64,000 bases of DNA from Holacanthus passer (Eukaryota; Chordata; Actinopteri; Pomacanthidae). The position numbers and the translations under genes are program-made. The stretch is taken from positions 831,001 through 895,000 of the forward strand of contig JAFREQ010000093.1 of assembly GCA_025331565.1 (NCBI GenBank). Direction: 5' to 3'. Positions 1-12,096 of the stretch are shown in pieces. The notes under the pieces are model-generated. The model was given only the letters and a program-made list of their open reading frames with translations. It was not told where the DNA came from and did not search any database. The number at the start of each line of letters is the position of its first letter. The stretch's first letter is position 1.

Positions 1-1731
1 CGAGGCGTCGTTTTGTCTCTTCGCTCGTGCAGCAGCTTCTCTGAAGCCGATGTTGCATCATGTGTTCGGGGAGTTGACCTCATCATCGTAGTGTTTATGG
101 ATCACTGGGCCGCTGGCCTTGATTTCTGTTATTGAATTATGGGAAATTCATTCTTTTAATTGAGGGAGTGGCTTCGAAAATCCAATAAGACAGTCAGCAG
201 TCCTTGGTCAGAAGCCTTCACCATTCAGACGCACCAGCAATGTCACCCCCCCCCAACCTGCATCCAACCTTGTTTCATGTCTCATGTTCACATTGAAGTA
301 TATTAAACTGTCAAAACAAAATTTCTTGTGATGGAGGCATTTTATTTTTTGTCTGAACTGCCAGTATTGTCCAACCTCAAAAGCCAGACAGATATTAAAA
401 AGAAAGAAAACAGAAAACAGGGATTTGATTTCTTGTAGCGAAATTTGACTTTTTTCCATTTGAGGGTTGAGCTCAAAAAATGGACAATTTGTGCCCATGA
501 ACAAGAAACCGATTCGATTTCGTGACTGTTTCACAAACTGCCATGATACTGAGCTGTGGTGTTTGTGGGTGGGAAGCCTGCGAGGGATCATTTCCTAGCT
601 GTTGTACCAGCGACTCCAACATGTTGGTCGTGGCGTCCTCAGAGTTTACAAAAACCAGCTGGTGCAACATCGAACACCGAAAGAGCCGCACATTTCTACA
701 GGTGGAGACCAAACCGGAGCTGAAAGGAGAGTGAACATTTCACTCACCTTGATCACGTGGACACTGACACCACCTCAATGATCGTGTTGCTCTGTGTCTG
801 CTACAACATGAAAGAAAAGTTTATGAGCAAATACTGTGTCAGGGAAATGTTTGTATCTGAAGAATAAGAAGCAGCTTTAAGGTGAGGTTGGAACATGAAT
901 CACTAACACTACACAGATATATATGAACGGAGAGGATTCAGAGCCAAAGCACAAAGCAGGCGGCTTTTTGTGGTGAACACAGGAGCTGAAACTAAAATCC
1001 TCCAGATGAATATGTGCAACTCAACCTGCATGACTCGCTTCATGAAACATAAACTGATTCAGCAGCCGAAGGTTGTTCCATATCTGACTGAGCAGACGGA
1101 GGGAAGGGGAGCGGCGCTTTAATTAAAATGTGATAATAGGCGGTCCGGTTCATGACGGGGCTAAAGCCTCCCGGGTTAGAGGTGCAGTGTGTGTTCCTCT
1201 GGATGTCTTCGGCCCCTGGAGCGGGATTGATCTTTGGCTCGTACAGGAGAGCCCGGCCTCCTCTGGGCTTAAGGGCCACACACCTGTGCATGCATCGGGG
1301 CCGGATAAGCCCAGATTAAGCTAAAGTTACCAGCTCTCTCCCTGCAATGTCATTCAAAACCTCAACGGCGACCGCGCGGCGGACAAAGCGCCTTTTGGGC
1401 CGTCCTAATAAACGCCATTAGCTTTGAGACATCAAACATGGAGGATTATGGGATTTTCTGGCCTGAAAAAAGATGGAGGGTCTGGGGGACTCCCTCGCTC
1501 GGCCGTCCTTTCTCTGCAGAGATTACGCTACAATTTGTTTCCCTTTTTCCGCCATTTTGTATGTCCCTCCTCCTTTTGCAGATTCCACACAAAAAAAGTG
1601 GTACAGTAATCCCCCGCAGATGAAACTAAGAGCGCAGTCAAAAGGAAGATTACACAGGGCTTTGTAAATTGTTTCTATACACATGTGCATGGGTATTTGG
1701 GAGATCTGCAGGGACTTAACACGAGAGCTGA

Positions 1732-1756
1732 ACACACACACACACACACACACACA
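1732..1756. repeat. (CA)n microsatellite
   Basis: About 12 uninterrupted CA units, seen directly. Confidence 0.95.
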
Positions 1757-3778
1757 AGCATCATTTCTGTGTGTCGTTCTTACTCTGCTCAATGAAAACA
1801 CAAAGGTTTCAGCAGAGACTGAAGTCAAGAAGTCGATACAAAGACAACTGAAGATCAGAAGAAGTGAGATGAGGGATGTTTCTGTGCTGAGGAGATCCAG
1901 TGAGCGTGAAACGGCTGAAAGACAACATTTATCTGGACGTCAACCTGCAGCATTTAAATGTTTTTCATTATGAAGCTGAGATGATTTGAGGATGTGGTTA
2001 GATTAGATCAGCAGCCCGGTGTATGATTCTCACAGCAGCGACATAATGTGTAAACGTAAATTCCCAAAAACAAGGTGATTCTGCTTGTGATGAATCTTCC
2101 AACATGGCGTCAGGTGAGGCAGCTATAGGGCCACACAGGCGCCATGAGGACATCTGTAGTTTATTTGCTCTGACTGAGGCGACTTCGCTCCGAACTGAAT
2201 CATGTGTACGTGGGATGATAATGAGCGAGGCCCCTCCCCGCCTGAACCGAGCCACAAGTCAAGTCGTCCCTAACAGGAGTCAAAGGTCGGGCTGCTGCTA
2301 ATCCGTGTAACAGGAGGAGAGTAATCCTCGGGGCTCCACGCTCTTCTTTTCCCCCTTTGTTTTTCTGGTAAGCGATCTTGGAAAGTTTTCAGCGACGGCC
2401 CCCGGTCTGCAGAGAGAGGAGCGGGCTCCCAAAGACAATGTGTTTCTCACTAATTTGTGCGTCGTGTTGTTGGTCCTCAGGCAGCGATGGAGCTTTGGGA
2501 AACAACGAGGAAAGAGCTCATATGAAACCAGGGTCAGTCCTGCTTTTCACCGGGTTCCCAGGAGGCGTCACACACAGCGAGGCGCAGACAGACGAGATGT
2601 GCTTTAGTTTCAGAAATCTTGCCTGAATTCAGTGGACACAACCAGTAAATTCAATATAGGATCAAAATCTTATCTCGTTTTTTCAGCTTTCTTTCGTTGG
2701 ACTGTTGGACTGAAAAATAGAAAATCAGAGTTTAGTTCTTATTTTGATCCGAAGTCTTGATGTCATTTCACATCTTGCTGTTGTTCCACTCGCAACTTTC
2801 ATGTAACTATTGGTTTCTTGAGTTGGAGGTGATGACGTTGAACTCGTGACAGTCGGGCTTGTGGGAAATGGTGTTTGTTAAAAGCAGCTAAAAACATGAC
2901 AGAAGGAGAAAATGGCACAAATCTACTGTTGAGATTCTGTTTCTGTTCCAAGACTGGATGTTTTACAAATGTCACTATGATTTTAAATGATCTTTTCGTC
3001 AGTTTCACTTCAGCTCTCTGTTTCTGGGTTTCATGTGCGAAGTAAGAGGCTGAAACCAAAAAGCCTCAGCTTGTCTCACATCTGATCGAGTCCATATTCA
3101 AATTCAACCGATCTGACCATGTGAATGTCATGAAACCGAATGAAATTGTTGTCTTTTTAATCTCAACATTTTCATACTTGATATTGCTCCAGGTATTAAA
3201 CAGGTAATAATGACAAGATGGGTTTTCATTAATCCTGATGGGAGCGGCTGACATCATCCAGCACTGAAGCAGCGAAGAATGGCAGCTAATCTAAATTGTT
3301 GTAATCCCGCCGGTGTGATGGACGGATCTTTTACCTAAGCAAATAGATTCTGTGTTAGTACATCTTGTAACATACGGATTAGGTCAGCGTGTGATATAAA
3401 TCAGATAAGAATATTAACCAGAGATGTTGGCGCCTCCGGTGGAACGGATGAATGACTTTGACAGTAACTCAACGTTTATCATTCAGAATGTGATTAGAAA
3501 CGTTTCCTCCCGTTTCCTAAAGGTGTGTTTTCCTTTTGTTTTTCTGCAGCCTCCGTGCAAACGCTTCACATGCTCAAACACACGCAGCGCGGCCTTCGGG
3601 CGGCGGAGGCATCGACACTCAAGCCACGTTCAAGGGAGGATGCACCCGCTTCTCCCCTCGGCCGACATCGTGAAGGTCTCTCCCGCCTTAATCCTCTTTG
3701 ACTTTATTCATGCAAAGGTCATCTCTGATTCTCGAAATGGAGGAGGCGACGGTTGTGGAGGGTCTCCAAGCTGGAGAG

Positions 3779-3804
3779 TGTGTGTGTGTGTGTGTGTGTG
3801 TGTG
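3779..3804. repeat. (TG)n microsatellite
   Basis: About 13 uninterrupted TG units, seen directly. Confidence 0.95.
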
Positions 3805-6800
3805 CATTACCCACCAGTGCAGGATCTTTACATGTGGCCTCAGAAATGACTGGATCTTCCTGGAAAGTCACTGCTGTCATTGTGTTTCCCTAAAAGACAT
3901 CAGGAAACAATGCAGCAGTGGTGAAGAAACGTCATGGACATAAAACAATGACAAAAAAATGCTCAACTGATTGATGTGTTCGGTCACAAGCTTTCATCAG
4001 ACAGCAGAGATCCAGAGCACAACAGAGACGAGATTGTTCAGGTGCTAAATGATTTCTACTCGCGTGGTTGTTGATCCTTTGTTTATTTTGAACCTTTATT
4101 CTTCCAGGAAAATATCGCTAAGAACAATGTTTCCGTCCTCCTGCTCTCGCCTTCAAACCAGGCTGGTCCCAGTATCTAAATCATAATTCTCTCCCCCCCC
4201 TTTTTTTGAAACGTTGGTAATAATCCCTCATTGAAAAGACACCGACGCTGTAGGAGGTCAGAGTCTAAACTGTGACGGACTGGTTGGGTCATGAGAAACA
4301 CTGGGACATGGATGGTTTGCAGACAGTTTGAGACAACAGTAAATGGTCAAATGTCTTTTTAAATTGAAGTTCCTGTTTGCAACCAAATACCAAAAGCATC
4401 AAGTCTTCATTGAATGAAATGATGTAGAATCAAAAGCAAAACACGATTAAAGATCAGGTTTTCTGTCGCTGTCGTCCAGAATGAAGTCAGGACGGAGGTT
4501 TGAAGTGGACAAACTGCGATCGGTCATCATTGAGTTAAAGGCCACATAAATCCAACGTCGACCTGCCGAACTCCAACACATCAGATGAACTGTAGCTACA
4601 TGAAGCGGCTACGCACCGGCAGCCACGTGAAACAGGAAACACAGCCGAGGAGCCGGAGTGCCGCAGAGACAAGGTCACTTCTGAGCAGAGACAAAGTGCT
4701 AATTAAGAAGAGCCAGTCCAGTGCCTCCACACAGAGGCAGTTAAAAAGTCTTCATCTGTCATAAAAGTGTCGGGACGTCGGAGAGCCGCTGAACTGGAAC
4801 AGCACAAAAAAGCCAAGGAGCCGCACCGGACGAGCGACGGGAGACACCGGAGAGAAGTCAGGACAAATTTATTCATAAGCTTCAGATAAATCGAGGCCTT
4901 TTCACGGCTCGACTGTGGCCTTTAATGATATGAGCTCATTCTAAACTAACGTAACAAGTGTTCCAGGTAACAAAATGAACAAAAACACTGAAACTGCAGA
5001 GCTTCAGCTGGTCGCAGGTTTTTATTTTGTTGAAGAACTGAACTCATTTCCCGTCTTTCCCAGACAGAACAGCTGTTGTTCTTCAAACTGAGAAACAACT
5101 TTCTTCAAGTCTACAGTTTGTCTCCTCGGCGTTAAATGTAAAATAAAAAGTACAATAATGTCACATCGGATAAACACTGAGTGGTTTTAGCTGCCAAAAC
5201 AAAACACTGTAAAAAAAAAAAAAACATGTTATTGAACACAATCTGGGGTTTATCTGCATCACTGAATATCAGGTTTGTGTTTGCACTTGACAACACATTG
5301 AACCAAAAATCCACCAACACACGAACACCTGACTTTGTGTTCAGTGGGAAATCCAATCAAAACTCCCATTGATGGTGTCATTTAAACTTAAAGATGAGAT
5401 ATTTCCCCCGGGAGCTGGTGGAGACCAAACAGAGCTGAAAGAGAGAGGACATTGGACTTTGATCAGGTGACACAAACACGACGAACAGAAAAATGATCAC
5501 GTTGATCTGAAACTGCTGGACGTGAAAATAAGCAGCTGTTTGTTATGTTAGCGCTGTGTCACAACTTGTATCCTGAAGTAGCAAAAAAAATCTGTATTTG
5601 CAGGTTGAAGGAAAAGATCGAAGTGAGAGTCCAGTGAGTGAGTCTGCAGCTTCACGTTCATCGTGTTCATCGTGTTCACCAGTGAAGGAGAATTTTAAAA
5701 CTTTTCACATTGATCTGCTTTCGTGTGGACTTTTCATTCTCACCTGTCGTGTGAAGATGAACGTGTTTGATGTCGTGTGTTAACGTCACTGCTGCTCCCA
5801 GTTTCATCCTCATGCAGCGACATCCACTGGTTTCATTCACACAGAGAAACGCTTCCCATTTCCAACAAAACTCTTCTGCTTCCCTTTGATGCAACTGGCG
5901 CTCGGTGTAATTTCACGAACGCACTCGTTCCCTGTTTGCCTGTTTTATTTGTCTTCATTGTCGTGTGTGTCTGTGTGTTTTTTCTCTTCTTCTTCTTCTC
6001 ATCTCTGCAGTTTGATTGTTTTTCGGTTTAATCGCAGCTTATTCGCCGGCCTCGTTTCCTTCCTCGTGTTGTCATTTCGCCCTCCTCCTCCTCCTCGTCT
6101 CTGAGGGCTTGTTTTCTGTTCGTGCTGTGGCTCTTTTCATGTGTCCCTCGCCGGCGGAAATCGACGCTTAAATACACAGGAGGAGAGAACAAAACAAACA
6201 GACAAACAGCGGCCAGAGAACAGATGCAGATTCCTCCGTCTCTGTCTTCACTGTGTGACATTGGAAAGAACGGGAGAGAAAAGTGATGGTGCAACACGAT
6301 GAAACATCCTTTACAACAAAGAGTTGAACGGAGGCCAAGGCTGCGAACACACTGAATATGAAGAGACAGACATGGAAACACAGATAAAGGCTCTCTCGCT
6401 CTCTGGCTTTAAATCCTAAAGGATAATTCCGGTTTATTACAGCTTAGGCCATATTGTTGTGGTGTTGGACACCTTTACAGCAGGTTCATAATTCTACTGG
6501 TCCAGTCTGATCGTCTGACGGCTCCTGTGTGTTGACCTGTTGGAATCAACTTGGTCAGTACGATGATATTAACGTCGACAGGTGACGCGTCATCCAACTA
6601 CATCTAGAGGCAAAGGTGTTCGTATACCTGCTCCAAAGGTCAAAGGTGGAGTGAAAAGCCCCGAGAAGCAGAAAAACGTTGACAGTTTCTTCTGCTCTTA
6701 AAGCCTGAATGTGCGTGAGGTTAAAAACAAAAAGTGATTATCAATAAAGTTATGGATTCAACCTGTGGGGACCATGAATATCTGCAGCAAACTTTATGTT

Positions 6801-8939
6801 AATCTGGCCCGTAGTTAACAAGATATCGTCAAAGCGATTGAGCAGCTGATATAAATCACCATCCTCCAAATCTAATGCCTCTAATGTAGAATCTAAACAA
6901 CCAACATGATGGGTACAAAACTGAAATCTGCCACTTCTACAGTCGAGGTTTGGTTCAGTTTAGCAAACTGAAACTACTTGGTCGTTGTTAGAAGGAACCA
7001 GTGTTGACCTCCTCCGTCACAACAGTCGTTCACAAAACTCTGGTTTCTGTTCCGATTTGGTGGAAAGATGAGCCTCAGTCCAAAAAAAATTCTTTATATT
7101 TTCATGATGATCGAAATCATAGATTTTATTTTGTGCAGTTTGGAGGCTGAGCAGTGTTTCATTCTTTAACCTTCAGGTAGATTCTTTCACTTTACAACCT
7201 CAGATAATAAAAATAAGGCATTTTACAAAGCTAAAGTTTTGTCTCAGTTTTGCTCTGACAGAACGAACCATTGCTCCTCGACTCTCCGTCTCGACTCGAC
7301 AATCTTATCAGAGCTTTTGCAGGAGGGACTCCAGAGAGCAGCGGAGAAAAGGCCTGCAGAGGACGTGAATGTGTGAACCACGCTGTGCCGAACGCCACAG
7401 ACAGATAACGAACAGTTTATCGGTCGGCCGGAGAAGCTCTGTTGGAGGGAAAGCCATCCTGCTATAATCAGAGGAGAATGAGCGGCGGAGACGGAGGCGC
7501 AGGTGAAGAGGGGGGGACGACAGAAAAGCGAGACGAAAAGAGGCAGGAAGAAAGAGGAAATGTAGAGGAAGAGAGAGGCCGGGGGAGTCAGAGGTAGCCG
7601 TCTTTATTATAGCAGCAGACCCATTACATCGCAGCAGTCTGAGCCGAGCCGGGCCTTTCAACTGGGAGGCAAATTTGAGGAATCAGGCGGCCGATGAAAA
7701 CGATAAAAAAAGGCATCCCGGTATCCTGCCACTGCAGAGCCACTTGACATTTCTGATGACATTTGAGCCCGTTTGAATCTGCTTGAAATTGCGGCGTTTC
7801 ATCCCGACGTAATGCTACACTTTAGAAAAACCCTTCTTATCTGCGAGATTATGCCGGCGTATTATATGTGGGTATTATGCGGCGCTAATAGTGCATGTAG
7901 ATACTTCACAAATGATACTAAAAATGCCTCGCGTCTCACACACACAAGGAGGATTTGGCCCTTCGGTAAAAGAACGCTTCCGAGTATGCAAATGCCCACA
8001 AAAGAATTAGGGTTTAACAGATTTGACTCACTCAAACAATGGCATGCGGCTCTTTTCCCAGGATGCAACTGTCCGTCAGTTTGCAGGATTAAGGCTCTGG
8101 GTTGTGACAATGTGTTGAATGAAATAGGACAAAGAGACACCTCCTTTATTACAGGGATATGACTATAAATGCTTCTCTTATTATGCCTGACGAATGATTA
8201 CAGCCCGAGGAGACGGGGAGCGAGGCGGAGGCCACGCACTGCCCCCTGTAGGATAATCCTCCTCACAGCAGCTCTGGCTCTGAGCGATGCTTCATGTGAT
8301 GAAGAGTAGGACGCCTGCAGAGCTGAATGAGATCACTGTTCCTGCGCCGTGGTTGGACCTGAGCTCAGTCTTTTGTCTCTGTAACTGTGACGAAACCAAA
8401 AACCAGCTCGCAGACTCTTCATGTCACTGATTCATATTCCAGGTGATTTAGATGTATTTCAGGCTGCCAGCTTTGAAAAACACAAGCACTGTTTTCCCAG
8501 TTTGTCTTCTTGTTTTGTAGTTTCATTATTTTCACTTTAATGGGGCAATTTGTTTTTTTGTTTGACATCAGGAACAAGGAGTGAAAAGTCCTTCGTGAGA
8601 CTGTTTCTCACCATTAAACTGACTTTACTAAATGTGAGATTATATGTGTAATGTATTCATGATGACCATCTGTATGTCCACACCAGTGTCCTCCACCTCC
8701 AGTCAAACACAGAGGACATGTTGGCTGTTGGAGATGTTTCAGTTGGTCTTTGGGTTTGTCACATTTTCACTTTGTAATAACGGCTCTGAAGAAAATTCCC
8801 CCCCCTCACTGAACACTCTGTGTTCAATCTGTGCCTTCTGTAAATCAACGGACAACAACTAGATCTCTCAATGTCCAGTAGGACCAGGAGGGGACACGGG
8901 TCTGTCTGTTGTCTTAAGACAGACTTTGTCACATTGGTG

Positions 8940-9340
8940 AGGGAGGGGAGGCAACAGGAGAGGACCCGGTGCAGGCAGGATGGTTTCAGTGATTTATTGA
9001 AGCAGAAGGCTTTACAGGTGGAGACAGGTGCGTGTTAAGGTTCAGGTTACAGAAATCAAAAGCAAAAAAAATACAAGAAAGCAATGTTCCAGCTGGGACG
9101 ATCGGTCGGAGGAACAAAGGATCTGGTCGGTGCATTTGGAGAGTGGCTGATGAGGGAATGAGGTGCAGGTGGGCAGATGGACGGGGAAGCACAGGTGAGA
9201 GCAATGAGGTGATCACAGTGCAGACGAGAGCGACAGGGTCTGGACTGGAAGGAGGAAAGTCTGAGGGCATCTGGTGGACAGGTAAAGAACAACATGGCTG
9301 GTTCAACCACCGTGATGGTGACTCTACACGATCGGCAAGT
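8940..9340. repeat. Interspersed repeat, copy 1
   Basis: This segment shares several short blocks in the same order with 39215-39440: a GAGGACCC block, a GGCTTTA block, a GATGAGGGAAT block and a GCAGGTGG block. Two diverged copies in one window suggest a dispersed repeat. I cannot assign a family by eye. Confidence 0.5.
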
Positions 9341-10120
9341 GAGTGAGATCTTTTTGTTCGTTAGTTTTGTTGCACCTTTACCACCTTTATACGATGAGTC
9401 CAGCCTGAACCTGTGGGTATGTTGACATTTCATCTTTGATAATGCATCATAGTTTAGAGGTGAATTTTGTATATGAAATGAAAGTAACTAGTAACTATAT
9501 AAGTATGGAATAGAAGTACAAGTACCTCAAAATTGTACTCAAAATATACTTAAATGACACTGCTGCTCACCACAGTCTTTTAGAACCAGTTAAAACTCTG
9601 TCAATGCAGAAAGTTGACGAGTTATTTGATACAGTTTTTGTTACAGCGCAACACCTGCTTGAATGTGTTTGTTTTAATCCCAGTTTTTATTTTAGCACCA
9701 GGTATTTCAACAAAAATGAGGGACCGTATCTTATAACACTTCAATTATAACCGACAATCAAAGGATGAGTCCACAGTTTTGCGCCGGGTCCAGGTCGTCT
9801 GGTCAGTCTCCTGCTTCATATCTTCACCCAGAGAGACGCTGCGCCGAGCGGGATCCGTCCTCTTATCAGGCCGAGCAGCTCCTCCGCCGACCTGCGGCTC
9901 AACGCCCAATCACACTTCACACAGATCGGCTAATAGAAAAATAAATTGCCGGGGAGCCAATTCCAACACGGCGTGCCATGAGAAGAAAAAGCGGAGCCTG
10001 ATTCCTCTGATATAATGAAGCCTGTAACACTGGGATCAGGTTATTAAACACTGATGGGATTACTGACCAGCTCATCCTGATGGGAGATGCAAGGTCAGCG
10101 TTCCTCAGCTGTTTGTCAGA

Positions 10121-10141
10121 ACACACACACACACACACACA
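10121..10141. repeat. (CA)n microsatellite
   Basis: Ten CA units, seen directly. Confidence 0.9.
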
Positions 10142-11992
10142 GGAAAATATACTGTCTGTGAAAATTCATATAACTTTCTTTCACTTTTACACATTAAAAT
10201 GCTCAATCAAATAAAAGTGTATCACAGTCAAAGCATCTGAACTATGATGTTTAAAGCTGAGCTCATTTGAACGACTTCATATTCTGTTGGTTTCATCTGG
10301 ATCACAGTGGCCGACCTGTCGACCACCCACGCTGCCGCCGCCTCTGAGCGGGACAAAGAAAGACCGAAGGTGATTCACAACAACCATCAGGTCGTTAGTT
10401 TGAACAATCTGAATCCTCAACGTCTGGAGGCTGCAGTGTCCATCACACGACACGAGGAGAGAGCGTTGGACTGATCGCTGAAGGGATCCTCCTCTTGAGA
10501 GTTTGACCGTGATCGTCAAACTTAATCTGCCTTTTAGATTATGAGACACCTTGTGGGGAAAGTTTTGGCCTGATGGTGACACAAGATGAAAGATCAAGGG
10601 GGAGCAAATGATGAGGACTCATCCTCTGGGGAGCTTGAATATCCACAGTAAAATGTGATGTAACAGTAGTTAAGGTCTCACTGTGCTTCAAATGCAGTGT
10701 TTATCATTTTCTAACAGCATCTGAACATTTTTTGAGTTTACAAAACAGAAAATAGTTTGTCAGGTTTAAACTTTCAACAACTTCTGCCTCATTTTGTTTT
10801 TGCAGTCAGATCATATCAGCCTGAATGATTTAGAAACACTGAAGCCAGTGGGTTTTTTGAGCATACTGAGGCCTTCAGGCTTCTTCACCGTGATTTGGTG
10901 AAAAACTCTTTGGTGATGAAGTTTGTGTTTCGTTCTGCAGATCGTCCGAGTGCCACGTCTTTCCAGCAGTTTCAGCAGATGTTGAAACAGTGAACAAATG
11001 TCAGCAAAACAAAATCGGCATGAATGGCAGAAAAGAAAACATTATCAAAGACAGGATTCTGCAGGTGAAGCCGACTCCACACACCCACACCTTCATAGTT
11101 AAATGACTACCATGAGAAGAGCCGGGGGGAGCAGGGGATTATGGGTGGAGGATGCTGCCCGGCAGGTGAAGCTCAGCGTGGCTTGATGGATGGGGAGAGA
11201 CGGAGGAGGAGCGGCCTCCTCGACCTCAGGCTGCCAGCAGAGGGAGGAAGCTGAGCGTGGAGGGTGGAGCGTGGACCCCGACCACTAACACCGCCACCTC
11301 CACCTCATCATGCTGTGGACAGCTGCCCACTGATTTTATTTTTAGACTATTGATTTTGATTTATTCGATTTGAAGGACATTTTGTTTTCATCTCTGCTTT
11401 ATAAAATAAAGCAGATTGGGCTGAAATGTGTTGGACAACGATGGTGATGATGGAAGGATTCTGATCCTTTCCTTAATGAAAGTAACATGACCTTAAGATA
11501 AAAATACTCCACATCCAGCAGCAACATGATCATCACCGAACTCGTTTGTGTCCATCTGATGAAAATGGGTCCAGCAGAAGAAAAGCCTTGTCTTTCAGCA
11601 GAGACGGGCTGAAGGAACAGGCACCCGGTCATGAAGCGGAGTCGGGTCAGCAGACTCCCCATGTGACGGCACGGCGGCCGGGATTAGCCGCTGTAAGCCT
11701 ATTAAAGTGGTTTGGACTAGGTGGGCCGGCGCAGACTACACTTCACTCCCCACACACCGAGACGCAGGGTGGCCGGTTCGAAGCTGAGAGGTCACAGGTC
11801 CGAGCCGTGTGTCCTGCTGGAGTGTCCTTGAGCCAGAGAGTCACCCAGTGTCTCGGCTTCCTCGGTCGATCTGGGATATGATTTTCACATTAGAACAGAG
11901 GAGCCATGTTATTCATCTCTGGGTTAATGATGGTTATGATGTCTATGTAATAAAGGACAAATAAGACACAATGAACTGCTGTTTACTGTGAC

Positions 11993-11998
11993 TTTAAT
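11993..11998 (-). terminator. Poly(A) signal of the CUB-SEA-EGF gene
   Basis: ATTAAA on the minus strand about 100 nt past the stop codon of the CUB-SEA-EGF gene. This is a plausible 3' end, not proven. Confidence 0.5.
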
Positions 11999-12096
11999 TC
12001 AAACAGAGAACAACAGTGTCAGAAAGAAACTAAAAGAAAACCGATTAGAATGGATCAGATACTGTGGAGGGTCACGGCTCCAGGTCGTCCGTCTGT

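Larger units (their letters stand above)
1..12060. other. Gene-poor region with repeats and possible conserved islands
   Basis: I see no convincing coding exon here on either strand. Open frames are short, lack recognisable domains and mostly overlap on both strands. The stretch contains (CA)n/(TG)n runs, an interspersed repeat near 8.94-9.34 kb, a piece of a dispersed 'AAGTAC..TACTT' fish repeat near 9.48-9.56 kb, and a tRNA-SINE-like tail near 11.8 kb. Several islands, especially 7.3-8.2 kb, have higher complexity and AT-rich homeodomain- or POU-like words that resemble conserved non-coding elements. That reading is an inference from texture, not from comparison. Confidence 0.5.

Noticed and set aside
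2378..2626. Forward frame of 82 codons in the gene-poor region
   Set aside because: No domain or clear splice sites, and nothing to distinguish it from chance.
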